Shown here: positions 27,416 to 36,049 of the stretch, one piece after another | Layout of the letters: each line of letters begins with the position of its first letter | Position numbering within the stretch: the first letter of the stretch is position 1 | Origin: Pseudoalteromonas rubra | GTDB taxonomy: Bacteria; Pseudomonadota; Gammaproteobacteria; Enterobacterales; Alteromonadaceae | Length of the DNA stretch: 64,000 nt | Assembly (NCBI RefSeq): GCF_001482385.1 | Contig: NZ_CP013611.1 | Location: forward strand, 1,550,001 to 1,614,000 | Direction: 5' to 3' | Translations under genes and position numbers: made by a program | Notes under the pieces: generated by a model | Told to the model about the DNA's origin: nothing | Databases searched by the model: none | What the model saw: the letters and a program-made list of their open reading frames with translations, nothing else

Positions 27416-28030
27416 CTAATACAGTTGATTGCGCCCGGCACTGCCGTTCAGAGTATCGTACCCCGGGCCTCCGGCCAGGATATCGTTGCCCTCTTTGCCT
27501 TCCAGTGCATCTTTGTCACCACCGCCGTTCAGGGTATCATCGCCAGGCCCACCCACCAGCTTGTCACGCCCTGCAAAACCATTTAATTCATCATTACCAG
27601 CACCACCAAATAGCCTATCTCCGCTGCAGCCTCCCATGACCTCATCGTCACCGTTACCTGCCCAGATATACTGCGCTATCGTAATAGTACGACCATCGTA
27701 ATTGTCTTCACCGTCGCCCAGATAAACCTGAACTTGCTCGACCTGGCTGGCATAAATAAACACACAACTGGCACTGTCAGACGTCGCTCGCATCACTTTA
27801 ATGCGCCGACCATCTCATGTCAGGCGATATGTTTCTGCCTCAGCAGTCCCAACAACATTAAGTACAACCAGATATTTTACTGATTTCGCCGTTCTCAAAG
27901 CCGTACGTTTGACCTCGATAACGGCGCTCCCACCGAGGCCGGTGCAGACACCATCTGATGCAATCGCAATGCGTGTATCAACAAAGCTCAGCGCGCTCAG
28001 TATCAGCGCAAACAAACCATACTCATTCAT
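27416..28030 (-). pseudogene. RTX-type calcium-binding repeat protein interrupted by one TGA
   Basis: A signal peptide (MNEYGLFALILSALSFVD) with a good GAGAGG ribosome binding site starts at 28030. The frame reaches an in-frame TGA at 27815-27817 and then continues in the same frame into a C-terminal half with nonapeptide repeats GGxGxDxLx such as GGAGNDELNG, GGPGDDTLNG and GGPGYDTLNG. These repeats bind calcium in secreted RTX proteins. A single base change (for example CGA to TGA) would explain the break. Readthrough is possible but unsupported. The intact protein would be about 204 residues. Confidence 0.75.
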
Positions 28031-28611
28031 ATCCCTCTCATAGTGCCACGCACTCGGGCTGTTTGACAGCACAGCAGCGATATCAGCTCAAGTTGCTGTT
28101 ATTTTAGCCATGGCGTGTGGACACAATGTGCAGATATCACACTGGGAGCAGGCTTCTGACCCGTTGTGAGTCATCACCATATGGCTAATACTTGCAGCCT
28201 TAGCTATGCACCATACTGATAAGTAAACACTTCTAGCATAGCATGCGGTGTGTAATGTGACGTTCACACACAAAGCGCACAGACCAATGGGGCTGTGACA
28301 GATCCCGGATAACCATAGACAGCACGCTTTATCACCATGCAAAATTTAAAATCACAACCTTACAATTAGAAATCCATAAAAATACGCCACGAATTTACGG
28401 CTCAATAACAATAGAAAATTTATAGGCCTACTTTTAAGGTCGAGAATCAAAACGAGGAGCTTTATTTTTAGCCTGTAGATAATAATGAAAAGATAAAAGC
28501 ATCAGCAGGAGACAGTAACAAGCAAGCCAAACCTTCTGTCTGGACACGACTGATAGCAAAGATGAGCCCGGATTTCAGGGGCTTAAGTAACATTACGCAA
28601 TAAGGCGCGTA
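28031..28611. other. Intergenic stretch between RTX pseudogene and GG-leader peptide
   Basis: No gene with a credible start was found. A + strand open stretch (28472-28603) reads protein-like near its end (KPSVWTRLIAKMSPDFRG) but lacks any start codon. The remainder is AT-rich. Confidence 0.45.
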
Positions 28612-28773
28612 TTAACACATACACTGCCAGAACTGATTGCCGGTTTCTGACTCAGCCGGGCGACAACGGTAGGTATAAGGCGCACCACCCGCGATGTTTG
28701 GCGTTTGTTGCTGTGCAAGCTGTTGTGTTTCTGTCAGACGTTTTAATGCAGACTTCTTAATTTGTAGTTTCAT
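28612..28773 (-). CDS. Double-glycine-leader peptide with C-terminal cysteines
   Basis: 53 residues. Leader MKLQIKKSALKRLTETQQL continues to NIAGG, a double-glycine type processing site as seen in bacteriocin and RiPP precursors handled by PCAT transporters. The 23 residues after GG (starting APYTYRCRPAES, ending QFWQCMC) contain three Cys. A strong AAGGAAAAG ribosome binding site is present. It overlaps the end of the small membrane ORF upstream. No modification enzyme or transporter is beside it. Precursor role is inferred from leader form. Confidence 0.7.
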   Translation of the reverse strand: MKLQIKKSALKRLTETQQLAQQQTPNIAGGAPYTYRCRPAESETGNQFWQCMC

Positions 28774-28882
28774 ATTCTTTTCCTTGAGTTGAATTTTTTA
28801 TGATCATAAAGATGATGATTACAAATAAACCGACACCAACAGCACAAAAAACCAACAGAACTATTGCTTTTTCATGAATCAT
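28757..28882 (-). CDS. Small single-span membrane protein, 41 residues
   Basis: Starts inside the last codons of the VOC gene and ends 17 bases inside the GG-leader peptide gene. It is made of a charged start (MIHEK), one strong membrane segment (AIVLLVFCAVGVGLFVIIIF) and a polar tail. Overlaps on both sides suggest a VOC-membrane protein-peptide transcript. It could be an immunity protein for the peptide, which is a guess. It is too small for certainty. Confidence 0.45.
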   Translation of the reverse strand: MIHEKAIVLLVFCAVGVGLFVIIIFMIIKNSTQGKEYETTN

Positions 28883-29339
28883 CCGTCATCCACTCAGCCA
28901 TTCTTGCGGCAATTTCCTCTTCACTCAAATCTTCCTGGTGAGTACCTATCGTCCAAACATGGCCGAACGGATCCTGTAAAGTACCAGCTCGATCTCCATA
29001 AAACTGATCGACCACAGGGCGAAGTTCTGTGGCACCAGCTGCAATCGCCTGGGCAAAGGTACTGTCTACGTCAGGCACATAAAACATCAAACTTACGGGC
29101 GTACCACCAAGCTGTTTCGGACTCTTGAAGTGGGCATCCGGACACATATCAGACAGCATCAAATGGGAGTCACCAATTTTTAGCTCAGCATGCGCTACCC
29201 CCCCATCCGGCATTGGCAATTGCATTATCAGCTCAGCGGCGAAGGCTTTACGATAAAAGTCTATCGCCTGCGCCGCATTTTCGGTAATCAAATAGGGGGT
29301 CAGGGCATGGTAACCATCCGGTATCGCTGAAACTGTCAT
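28872..29339 (-). CDS. VOC-superfamily (PhnB-like glyoxalase/bleomycin resistance fold) protein
   Basis: 155 residues from the ATG at 29339, which has GAGGAAATC before it; an upstream frame extension lacks family character. Starts HALTPYLITENAAQAIDFYRKAF and includes GDSHLMLSDMCPDA and ATELRPVVDQFYGDRAGTLQDPFGHVWTIGTH, typical of PhnB-like VOC proteins. These bind metals and small molecules; the substrate here is unknown. The C-terminus (LSEEEIAARMAEWM) is usual for the subgroup. Confidence 0.88.
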   Translation of the reverse strand: MTVSAIPDGYHALTPYLITENAAQAIDFYRKAFAAELIMQLPMPDGGVAHAELKIGDSHLMLSDMCPDAHFKSPKQLGGTPVSLMFYVPDVDSTFAQAIAAGATELRPVVDQFYGDRAGTLQDPFGHVWTIGTHQEDLSEEEIAARMAEWMTDDS

Positions 29340-29525
29340 GGTGATTTCCTCACAGGTTACGGGCAGTATCACACTTTGTTTGTCGTTACCTATCGCCGAT
29401 AATCGCGACACTGCTCGTCAGGCAAACGGTACAATTAAAGCTAGCCTAGTTCAGTGAAATGTCGAGTTGCGGCAGCGCTGAGAGAATTCGCTTTGCGGTG
29501 TGTTCATCGCTTTTTCAGCAAGACA

Positions 29526-29549
29526 AAAAGCGCTAAACTAAGCGCTTTT
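29526..29549. terminator. Perfect hairpin with A and T tracts before the Nif3-like gene
   Basis: AAAAGCGCT-AAACTA-AGCGCTTTT is a nine-pair perfect inverted repeat that looks like a bidirectional terminator. It lies 20 bases before the Nif3-like start and between divergent genes, where no terminator is needed, so it may be an attenuator or a binding site. Confidence 0.5.
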
Positions 29550-29568
29550 GACGCCTAACAGTGAGAGC

Positions 29569-30327
29569 ATGATGCAACGTAAAAAGCTGGTAAACCACCT
29601 CAATGAATATCTTAAGCCGTTCCAGATTAAAGACTATTGTCCAAATGGCTTGCAGGTCGAAGGCAAGCCTGAGATCCGAAAGGTCATCACCGGCGTCACA
29701 GCCAGCCAGGCCCTCATCGATGCAGCGATTGAAAAACAAGCGGATGCCATACTGGTTCATCACGGCTACTTCTGGAAGGGCGAAGACCAAGCCGTAACCG
29801 GCATGAAAAAGCGCCGGCTCCAGGCACTGCTCGCACATGATATTAACCTGCTTGCTTATCATCTACCGTTGGATGTACACCCAGAAGTGGGCAACAACGC
29901 GCAGCTGGGTAAGTTACTTGGCCTAACATTAGAGCGTCCACTGGAACCCTGGAACAGCAACAGTGTTGCGGTAAAAGGAAAACTCAGCGAGCCTATGTCT
30001 GCAAGCGACTTCGCAGCATTAATTGAGCAAAAGCTGGGACGCAAGCCACTTGTAAATCAGGCGGGTGATCACCTGATCAAGACCATTGCCTGGTGCACGG
30101 GAGGTGGGCAAAGCTTTATCGATTTGGCTGCCAGTCAGGGGGTCGATGCCTACCTGACCGGCGAAGCGTCTGAACAAACTATTCACTCATCCAATGAGCA
30201 GCAGATCCACTTCTTTGCCGCCGGACATCACGCAACCGAGCGTTATGGTGCAAAGGCACTGGGTGAGTATCTGGCCACCCAGTTTGACGTAGACGTTGAG
30301 TTTGTTGATATCGACAACCCAGTGTGA
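29569..30327 (+). CDS. Nif3-like dinuclear metal-centre protein (YbgI type)
   Basis: 252 residues. Signatures: DYCPNGLQVEG, VTGVTASQALIDAAIEKQADAI, HHGYFW (metal-binding His pair), HLPLDVHPEVGNN and a C-terminal HHATERYGAKALGEYL. These are the metal ligands of the NIF3/YbgI ring-shaped family, often annotated as GTP cyclohydrolase-like, with uncertain reaction. ATG at 29569 or 29572 (adjacent). The next gene, cmoM, begins three bases after its stop, so they share a transcript. Confidence 0.9.
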   Translation: MMQRKKLVNHLNEYLKPFQIKDYCPNGLQVEGKPEIRKVITGVTASQALIDAAIEKQADAILVHHGYFWKGEDQAVTGMKKRRLQALLAHDINLLAYHLPLDVHPEVGNNAQLGKLLGLTLERPLEPWNSNSVAVKGKLSEPMSASDFAALIEQKLGRKPLVNQAGDHLIKTIAWCTGGGQSFIDLAASQGVDAYLTGEASEQTIHSSNEQQIHFFAAGHHATERYGAKALGEYLATQFDVDVEFVDIDNPV

Positions 30328-30330
30328 TCT

Positions 30331-31152
30331 ATGGCTAAGCACAAACAACGTACCCTCAACCGTGATGAGGACCGCAATTTCGGCGAGCTAACCGGTAAAT
30401 TTAAAAACAACATTTATGGCACCACAAAGGGCCAGCTGAGAGAAGCCGTGTTGCAGCGTGATCTCACCCAGCAAGTGCCCTGGCTTGGTATTGATCTGAC
30501 TAAAACCGTACTTGATGTAGGCGGCGGCCAGGGTCAACTGGCGCTGTTTCTGGCTCAGCTGGGCCATGCAGTAACACTCGTCGATATCTCTGAAGAGATG
30601 CTGGCGCAGGCACAGCGTCAGGCCGTCGCGTTGGGCGTGAGTGAGCAGATAACCCTGATCCATGCACCGCTTCAGGCACTCCCGGATCTGGCACTCGGCC
30701 AGTTTGAACTGGTGATGTGTCATGCCGTGTTGGAGTGGTTGAGTGAGCAACAACAGGCTTTATCACTGTTGACGCAGCGGCTCACGCCAGATGGGTTTTT
30801 GTCGCTGATGTATTACAATCGTGCGGCTCAGCGCATGGCCAATATGATCTATGGTAATTTTGATTACGTACGCAATGGACTTAAGGTAAAACAAAAAGTC
30901 GGATTGAGCCCGAACCGTCCGCTCGAACCCACGGATGTCGACCATTGGCTGAGCCAGCTGCCGCTGCAAAAGCGAGTACAATCAGGGGTGCGGTGTTTTC
31001 ATGATTATTTACGCGACCCAAGTAAAGCCAGTGATGAATTTGATGCATTATTGGAGCTGGAGCTGAAGTACAACCAGCAGGAACCGTATGCCTCACTCGG
31101 CAGATACACGCACCTGGTGCTAAAGCACCTCACCACTCCATCAGAGACATAA
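30331..31152 (+). CDS. cmoM: tRNA 5-carboxymethoxyuridine methyltransferase CmoM
   Basis: SAM-dependent methyltransferase that converts 5-carboxymethoxyuridine 34 to its methyl ester in tRNAs. N-terminus RNFGELTGKFKNNIYGTTKGQLREAVLQRDL is typical of CmoM (SmtA). SAM motif is LDVGGGQGQLALFLAQLGH; a later VMCHAVLEWL fits motif IV. 273 residues, usual length. In frame after the Nif3-like gene. Confidence 0.9.
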   Translation: MAKHKQRTLNRDEDRNFGELTGKFKNNIYGTTKGQLREAVLQRDLTQQVPWLGIDLTKTVLDVGGGQGQLALFLAQLGHAVTLVDISEEMLAQAQRQAVALGVSEQITLIHAPLQALPDLALGQFELVMCHAVLEWLSEQQQALSLLTQRLTPDGFLSLMYYNRAAQRMANMIYGNFDYVRNGLKVKQKVGLSPNRPLEPTDVDHWLSQLPLQKRVQSGVRCFHDYLRDPSKASDEFDALLELELKYNQQEPYASLGRYTHLVLKHLTTPSET

Positions 31153-31185
31153 AAAAGACTCTGGCACCGATTACAAGTGCCAGAG
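31150..31185 (-). terminator. Intrinsic terminator, minus direction
   Basis: CTCTGGCAC-(9)-GTGCCAGAG stem. On the minus strand it runs into TCTTTTTT, so it fits the end of the transcript of the wHTH-receiver gene; it can also slow + strand transcripts past cmoM. Confidence 0.75.
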
Positions 31186-31364
31186 CCGAGACATGTGTCC
31201 AGGTCTTTAATCCTGTCGTCATACACTCACATTGCTCAGCAAGTGTATGTCAATGCCAAAGGTCGGGAGAGCAACAATTTAACCGTGGCACAGCACTGTA
31301 AAAAAGTCATCAATTATCTTTTGAATAATTTGGAAAAGCATTTTTTTCAATAACTTATGATGAA

Positions 31365-32243
31365 TTATTTCTTCGCAAAGTGCGATAATATCTGGCCATA
31401 CAACTGGGGCCGTTCAGTGGCAACCCCCTGTCCACCGCTGGTTTTGACCACCTCAAGCATCTCCTGATTATCTATCAGAGTGTAAAAATAATAAGGCGTA
31501 TGATCCCCCTCAGATCTGAGGTGTTGCAACAACTTTAATCCCGCCATAGGCTCCTGCGCCCGACCCATGTCTGAAATAATCAGATTGTATTCATACATCT
31601 GCAACAGCAATAATGCTTCTTCACTGGATTTAACGGTATATACACCAATATGGTGGCGCTCAAAATAGCGTTTTTCCTGCAGGTTATTTGCCGGATTGTC
31701 ATCCACCCACAGTATTCGCCCAATCGCATCACTCGGCTCACCATAATGTAATCCCGCTGTTTGCTCTGTGCTGTGTGTCATCAGTCCGACAAAACACAGA
31801 CAGGCAATCACCAAAACAGGCAGCCAATATCGTGCTGGTAGAGCGTTATCGCCCTGGGGAGCAACTGCCTGCACGGGCTGATTGGTCGCCAGCGGTACCT
31901 GTGCACTCATTAAGGTGCTGGTTAAGGGGTATTCACTGACTTCAATTGCGGGTGCAAACCGGTAGCCCTGCCCACGAACAGTAACGATACAATTTTGCTG
32001 TAAGCCTGCACGATTTAACTGGCTGCGCAGATCGGAGACCAGCTTTGGCAGCGACCAGTCGGATACGACGGTATTTGGCCACAGCAATTTAACCAGATCG
32101 GCATGAGCGCAGACCTGCGGCCGGCGCTGCAAAAGACAATGGAGAAGCATAAAGGCACGGTCGTCTAATTGTGTCGACCGCTCATCGATAATGACGCACT
32201 GCGTCGCAATATTCAAACGCGCGTTGGCGAATTGAAATTCCAT
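31365..32243 (-). CDS. Membrane-anchored wHTH regulator with C-terminal receiver domain
   Basis: 292 residues from the ATG at 32243, which has CAGGG before it. Order: an OmpR/PhoB-type winged helix (DDRAFMLLHCLLQRRP to TVRGQGYRFAP), a linker, one membrane segment (YWLPVLVIACLCFVGLM near residues 157-173), then a receiver-like domain with acidic pair ILWVDDNP, phospho-Asp candidate LIISDMG, and TERP where Lys-Pro is usual. ToxR/CadC proteins have this wHTH-membrane layout with the C-terminus in the periplasm, so a receiver there is odd. A ligand or protein sensor role is possible. Target genes unknown. Confidence 0.75.
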   Translation of the reverse strand: MEFQFANARLNIATQCVIIDERSTQLDDRAFMLLHCLLQRRPQVCAHADLVKLLWPNTVVSDWSLPKLVSDLRSQLNRAGLQQNCIVTVRGQGYRFAPAIEVSEYPLTSTLMSAQVPLATNQPVQAVAPQGDNALPARYWLPVLVIACLCFVGLMTHSTEQTAGLHYGEPSDAIGRILWVDDNPANNLQEKRYFERHHIGVYTVKSSEEALLLLQMYEYNLIISDMGRAQEPMAGLKLLQHLRSEGDHTPYYFYTLIDNQEMLEVVKTSGGQGVATERPQLYGQILSHFAKK

Positions 32244-32405
32244 AACCCTGACAATATTCTTGTTATTATCGCACCAGCGTAGCGGATTTCTCATTCACAT
32301 GCTAGTTACATGCACTTGAATTGTTATCAACTTTGGTCTAGCTGGCGCGGTGATTTACGCTGAAAAAATCAATTTATAATTATTAAAATCATACAATTAA
32401 GTGTT

Positions 32406-33092
32406 TTATTCAAGCCACTCGAAAGCACGTTTTAAAAAAGCAACGGCGTCTTTTTCAATGATCAAACCATGCGCCATAACCAGACGCTCGGGTGCCCAGT
32501 CCAGTATGGTGTTCAGGTGTGCCCTTGCGGTGTCATGGTGAAAGATAAAACTCAGTCGCCAGTCCAGTGGAGTCTGACCGTCAGGTGCCACTACGCCTGC
32601 ACCTTTCGCCACAAAACGCTGGAATGTATTCAGGCTGTTCGGGTCAAAGTTTTCTATCAGGTCTGTAACCAGCAAAGTGCGACTTTGAGGGTGGAAAAAC
32701 ACGGCTTCTTCCATTGCGGGTGAGCCAGTAAAAAGCAGTGTTTTCAGAGTATTAGCCCACGGGTAATGCCGCTCATTATCGAGGACCCCATCAAAACTGA
32801 GAGTCTTGCATTTCTCTTTGACCTCTTCAGTGCCAAAGGTTTGTGCCTCCGGGTAGGTTTCCTGCCAGGGCGACATGAATAAATGATGCAGATGATTCGG
32901 TGCTAACAGATAGAGCACAGGTCCAAGCGCCTCTACTTGCGCTCGTAACTCAGGCGTCAGGCGGATTGGACTGTGCACCCAAAGGCCGCCGCAAGGTAAA
33001 CGTACTATGGTCATCCGGGTAGTGAATGGCATGGTGAAAAACGATACGGCTTCACCATCGAAGATCCAGATATTCTCGTCCAGCTGTCTCAT
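32406..33092 (-). CDS. DUF4336 (metallo-beta-lactamase-like) protein
   Basis: 228 residues from the ATG at 33092 with AGGGAG before it. The pattern MRQLDENIWIFDGEAVSF, TIVRLPCGGLWVHSPIRLTPEL, LLAPNHLHHLFMSPW and RTLLVTDLIENF matches DUF4336, which looks like a metallo-beta-lactamase fold with reduced metal sites. No function is established. It stands alone next to the TetR gene of the flavoprotein pair. Confidence 0.8.
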   Translation of the reverse strand: MRQLDENIWIFDGEAVSFFTMPFTTRMTIVRLPCGGLWVHSPIRLTPELRAQVEALGPVLYLLAPNHLHHLFMSPWQETYPEAQTFGTEEVKEKCKTLSFDGVLDNERHYPWANTLKTLLFTGSPAMEEAVFFHPQSRTLLVTDLIENFDPNSLNTFQRFVAKGAGVVAPDGQTPLDWRLSFIFHHDTARAHLNTILDWAPERLVMAHGLIIEKDAVAFLKRAFEWLE

Positions 33093-33233
33093 ATTAATCT
33101 CCCTGGGGATCTGATTTCCCCTTATCAAGCTTATCTAATATAAGAAAAAGTGATGAGATTTGAGACTAACACATTTGCTGATATTTTATCCAATGCACAC
33201 TGTCACATGATCAAATAACGCGTACATTTTACT

Positions 33234-33815
33234 TTACTGACAGACGTCTTTGAGTATTTGTGCACCCAGATCACGCATGATCTGTGGCTCCGGGTGGGTG
33301 TGGGCAAAAGTGCGTAGACCATAAATACTGACAATGAGGCTTCGCGCTCTGTCCAAAGCGCTGCGCGTACCAAGCAGATCCCCCTGCTCAGCAATGCGCT
33401 CAAATACTGCGCAAAGTGCATTGCGCCACATGGCACATTGCTCACTAAGAATAGCCTGCGCCTCTTCATCTTGCTCGGCCAGTTCGTTCAGCGCTTTTTG
33501 TGTCAGGCATAATTTTTGTGGATCACAACTCACACACTCCTCCACCACATGCGTCAAATACGCCGCCAGTCCGGCACTGGCAGAAGGATGTTGTGAAAAC
33601 AGTGCCTGTAACTCATCGCTGCGATCTCGATTATATTGCTCCAGTGCAGCCAACAGCAGGCCTCGCTTGTTTTGAAACGCACAGTAAATGGAACCCGGGT
33701 GCAATCCAGTTGCCGCTTTGAGATCCTGCATACTGGTTTTTGCATACCCCTTTTCCATAAAGGCCGTCATCGCGGCTCTGAGTACCTGCTCTTTATCAAA
33801 TTCAGCACTGCGCAT
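33234..33815 (-). CDS. TetR-family repressor of the divergent flavin reductase
   Basis: 193 residues. N-terminal TetR HTH: RAAMTAFMEKGYAKTSMQDLKAATGLHPGSIYCAFQNKRGLL. The C-terminal ligand domain has several Cys (VEECVSCDPQKLC, SEQCAMW), reminiscent of the electrophile-sensing NemR, although that is only suggestive. AGGAGAG lies before the ATG. Three inverted repeats in the shared intergenic region are its probable operators. Confidence 0.88.
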   Translation of the reverse strand: MRSAEFDKEQVLRAAMTAFMEKGYAKTSMQDLKAATGLHPGSIYCAFQNKRGLLLAALEQYNRDRSDELQALFSQHPSASAGLAAYLTHVVEECVSCDPQKLCLTQKALNELAEQDEEAQAILSEQCAMWRNALCAVFERIAEQGDLLGTRSALDRARSLIVSIYGLRTFAHTHPEPQIMRDLGAQILKDVCQ

Positions 33816-33856
33816 TTATTACTCTCCTCATCAAACGTAATGCATTTTACTCATTT

Positions 33857-33922
33857 TTGAACATTTGTTCAAAATATACTTGAACGAACATTCAAACGAT
33901 CATATCTTGAATAAGCATTCAA
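33857..33922. promoter_or_regulatory. Three TetR-type operators between tetR and the alkene reductase gene
   Basis: Three 16-base inverted repeats: TTGAACATTTGTTCAA at 33857-33872 (perfect), TTGAACGAACATTCAA at 33880-33895 (one mismatch) and TTGAATAAGCATTCAA at 33907-33922. They share TTGAA-(6)-TTCAA and spacing 23 and 27 bases centre to centre. They cover the region where both promoters must lie. Confidence 0.82.
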
Positions 33923-33941
33923 AAACTAACTGGGTCCGACT

Positions 33942-34985
33942 ATGACAAGCAAACTATTTGAAACTTATGCATTAAATGATCAAATTTCACTACAAAATCG
34001 TATTTTGATGGCGCCGCTTACCCGCTGTATGGCGGATGATAAATTAGTGCCAACTGATGCAATGGCCGACTATTATGCGCGCCGTGCCGATGCCGGGCTT
34101 ATTATCTCTGAAGCCACCATCATTCGTCCAGACGCTCAGGGCTACCCGAACACACCAGGCCTGTTTACGAGCGAACAAATTGACGGATGGCGCAAAGTAA
34201 CCGATGCAGTGCATGCTAAGGGGGGTAAGATTTTTGCCCAGCTATGGCATACTGGCCGGGTCGCTCACCCGCACTTTTTTAATGGTGATAAAGTACTGGC
34301 ACCCAGTGCTGAGAAAGTGGATGGTACCGTGCCCCGAATGCGGGATCTGAGCTACATCACTCCTACACCAGCCACACTTGATGACATCAATCAGCTTATT
34401 GCCGATTATTCGCAAGCCGCCGGCAATGCCATTGATGCGGGTTTTGATGGCATTGAAATTCACGCTGCCAACGGTTATCTGATAGACCAGTTTTTACATT
34501 ATGACAGTAACACTCGTACTGATAAGTATGGTGGAACCCCTGAAAATATGAGTCGTTTTGCTCTGCAAGTTATCGACGCTATCGCAGATCGTATTGGTGC
34601 AGAGCGCACTGCCGTGCGTCTGACACCAGGTGCTTACTTCAATATGCAGGCTGATCCCCGTGATAGAACTGTTTTTGATTACCTGCTGGCACAACTGGAG
34701 CTGCGTACACTGGCATTTGTGCATATAGGTACTTTTGATGACGCCATGGAGTTTGACTTCCTGGGTGGACGGGTCTCTGATTACGTCAGAGCCAACTATA
34801 GTAAAACTCTGGTTGGCGTGGGCGGCTTTACACCGCAATCAGGTGATCAAGCGCTCCGTGACGAACGTTTTGACTTACTGGCAATTGGCAGACCTTTTAT
34901 TGCCAACCCGGATTACGTAGAAAAAGTCAGACAGGGTGAGACATTAACGCCCTATTCTGAAGAAATGCTGGAGACCTTAGTATAA
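33942..34985 (+). CDS. Old yellow enzyme-type alkene reductase (NemA-like)
   Basis: 347 residues; FMN-dependent NADPH reductase of electrophilic alkenes or N-ethylmaleimide-like compounds. Family motifs: APLTRCMADD, QLWHTGRVAHP, and GFDGIEIHAANGYLIDQFL with the His-x-x-Asn substrate pair, followed by NTRTDKYGG. The last section LLAIGRPFIANPDYVEKV binds FMN phosphate. Divergent from a TetR gene, suggesting induction by electrophiles, as in E. coli nemRA. Confidence 0.93.
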   Translation: MTSKLFETYALNDQISLQNRILMAPLTRCMADDKLVPTDAMADYYARRADAGLIISEATIIRPDAQGYPNTPGLFTSEQIDGWRKVTDAVHAKGGKIFAQLWHTGRVAHPHFFNGDKVLAPSAEKVDGTVPRMRDLSYITPTPATLDDINQLIADYSQAAGNAIDAGFDGIEIHAANGYLIDQFLHYDSNTRTDKYGGTPENMSRFALQVIDAIADRIGAERTAVRLTPGAYFNMQADPRDRTVFDYLLAQLELRTLAFVHIGTFDDAMEFDFLGGRVSDYVRANYSKTLVGVGGFTPQSGDQALRDERFDLLAIGRPFIANPDYVEKVRQGETLTPYSEEMLETLV

Positions 34986-35050
34986 CCAGCTGAAGGCAAG
35001 GAAACAGATGCGGATGATCCCCTTCCGCTCTGTTTACCTTATTACGATGC

Positions 35051-35449
35051 TCACTGCTCAGTCTTTACGGGGTTGGACGTAATCACGGGAAGCTGAGCAG
35101 CTTGCCAGTCACGGAAATCGCCTCTGAGGTGCAACAGTCTAAAAGCCTGCTCAGCCAACGCTTGTTCAAAAATTGCAGCACGACGCCCGGAGCGACAATA
35201 AACCACCAGTGTTTCGGGTTTGAGTGTATCCAATAAAGATTGATGCTGTGAGATCAGGTCAAATGGAATATTAATGGCCCCTTTGAGATGTCCTGCCTCG
35301 AACTCGGTTGCACTTCTGACATCCACTATGACATGCGGCCGGGCTGACATCTGATTGCACAGCAACGCCTGCTGACTAATGATATCGGTTGCTGCTTGTG
35401 CAACTACACAAAACACACTGAGCAACACAAAAATACTAATCCTTATCAT
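35051..35449 (-). CDS. Periplasmic rhodanese-domain protein
   Basis: 132 residues with signal peptide (ISIFVLLSVFCVVAQA) and a rhodanese domain: VIVDVRSATEFEAGHLKGAINIP and the catalytic loop CRSGRRA with its Cys. Such single-domain secreted rhodaneses (PspE-like) transfer sulfur in the periplasm. It stands alone, convergent with the flavin reductase gene. Confidence 0.92.
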   Translation of the reverse strand: MIRISIFVLLSVFCVVAQAATDIISQQALLCNQMSARPHVIVDVRSATEFEAGHLKGAINIPFDLISQHQSLLDTLKPETLVVYCRSGRRAAIFEQALAEQAFRLLHLRGDFRDWQAAQLPVITSNPVKTEQ

Positions 35450-36049
35450 AAAACGATTTCTACTTCATAGACTTTCCAGTAACTGAAAGCGTAGCAAAAA
35501 AGTACATTAATCACCTCAGGAATAATTTAACACCCCAAAAACAAGAAGCTGAAATAACACTCTTTCTTGATTTGAACTTACCCTCAACAGGCACATTACG
35601 CAAGATGGGAATTTTTCATGCTGAAACCTTACCATTTAATTTACAATTACTTAGTTATTTGATCTGGCTCATTGGTAAGACAACTAAGGCTATAGTCTAA
35701 TACTCATGAGCTTGTTTTACTTCTATTACTAATACCTTGAAGCTAGTGGTCACTTGGTAGATCAATGAAAAAGAAACACTATGATAAAACTTGAGCTTTT
35801 ACTCTATTTTGCTATATTTTTTATCAAGCCTGACATGACAATGCTTTAACCCCCTATAAGGGACAAAACAATAATAACGAATAAACAGATAAAAAATTGT
35901 CTTGGGAATTAAATATATCGGTTATTAATTCGTCACAATGACGGATGACAATAACGCCAGTTCGTAAACCTTTTCGGTTGTATACAACCCAACCGGAAAC
36001 GTGGCTTAGAAGTGCGATAGTTGAGCCGCCTTAAGTTCGGAAGAGCAAT
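35450..36049. promoter_or_regulatory. Intergenic region upstream of phaB with a palindrome
   Basis: About 600 AT-rich bases without a gene. Near the right end GGTTGTATACAACC (35976-35989) is a perfect 14-base palindrome about 60 bases before phaB, a possible operator for the storage-polymer genes. Confidence 0.5.

Noticed and set aside
28088..28342. Cys-rich 84-codon minus-strand frame upstream of the RTX pseudogene
   Set aside because: No ribosome binding site or known motif; likely chance frame.
28472..28603. Protein-like + strand stretch of 43 codons near the GG-leader peptide
   Set aside because: There is no start codon in frame after the upstream stop, so it can only be a remnant.
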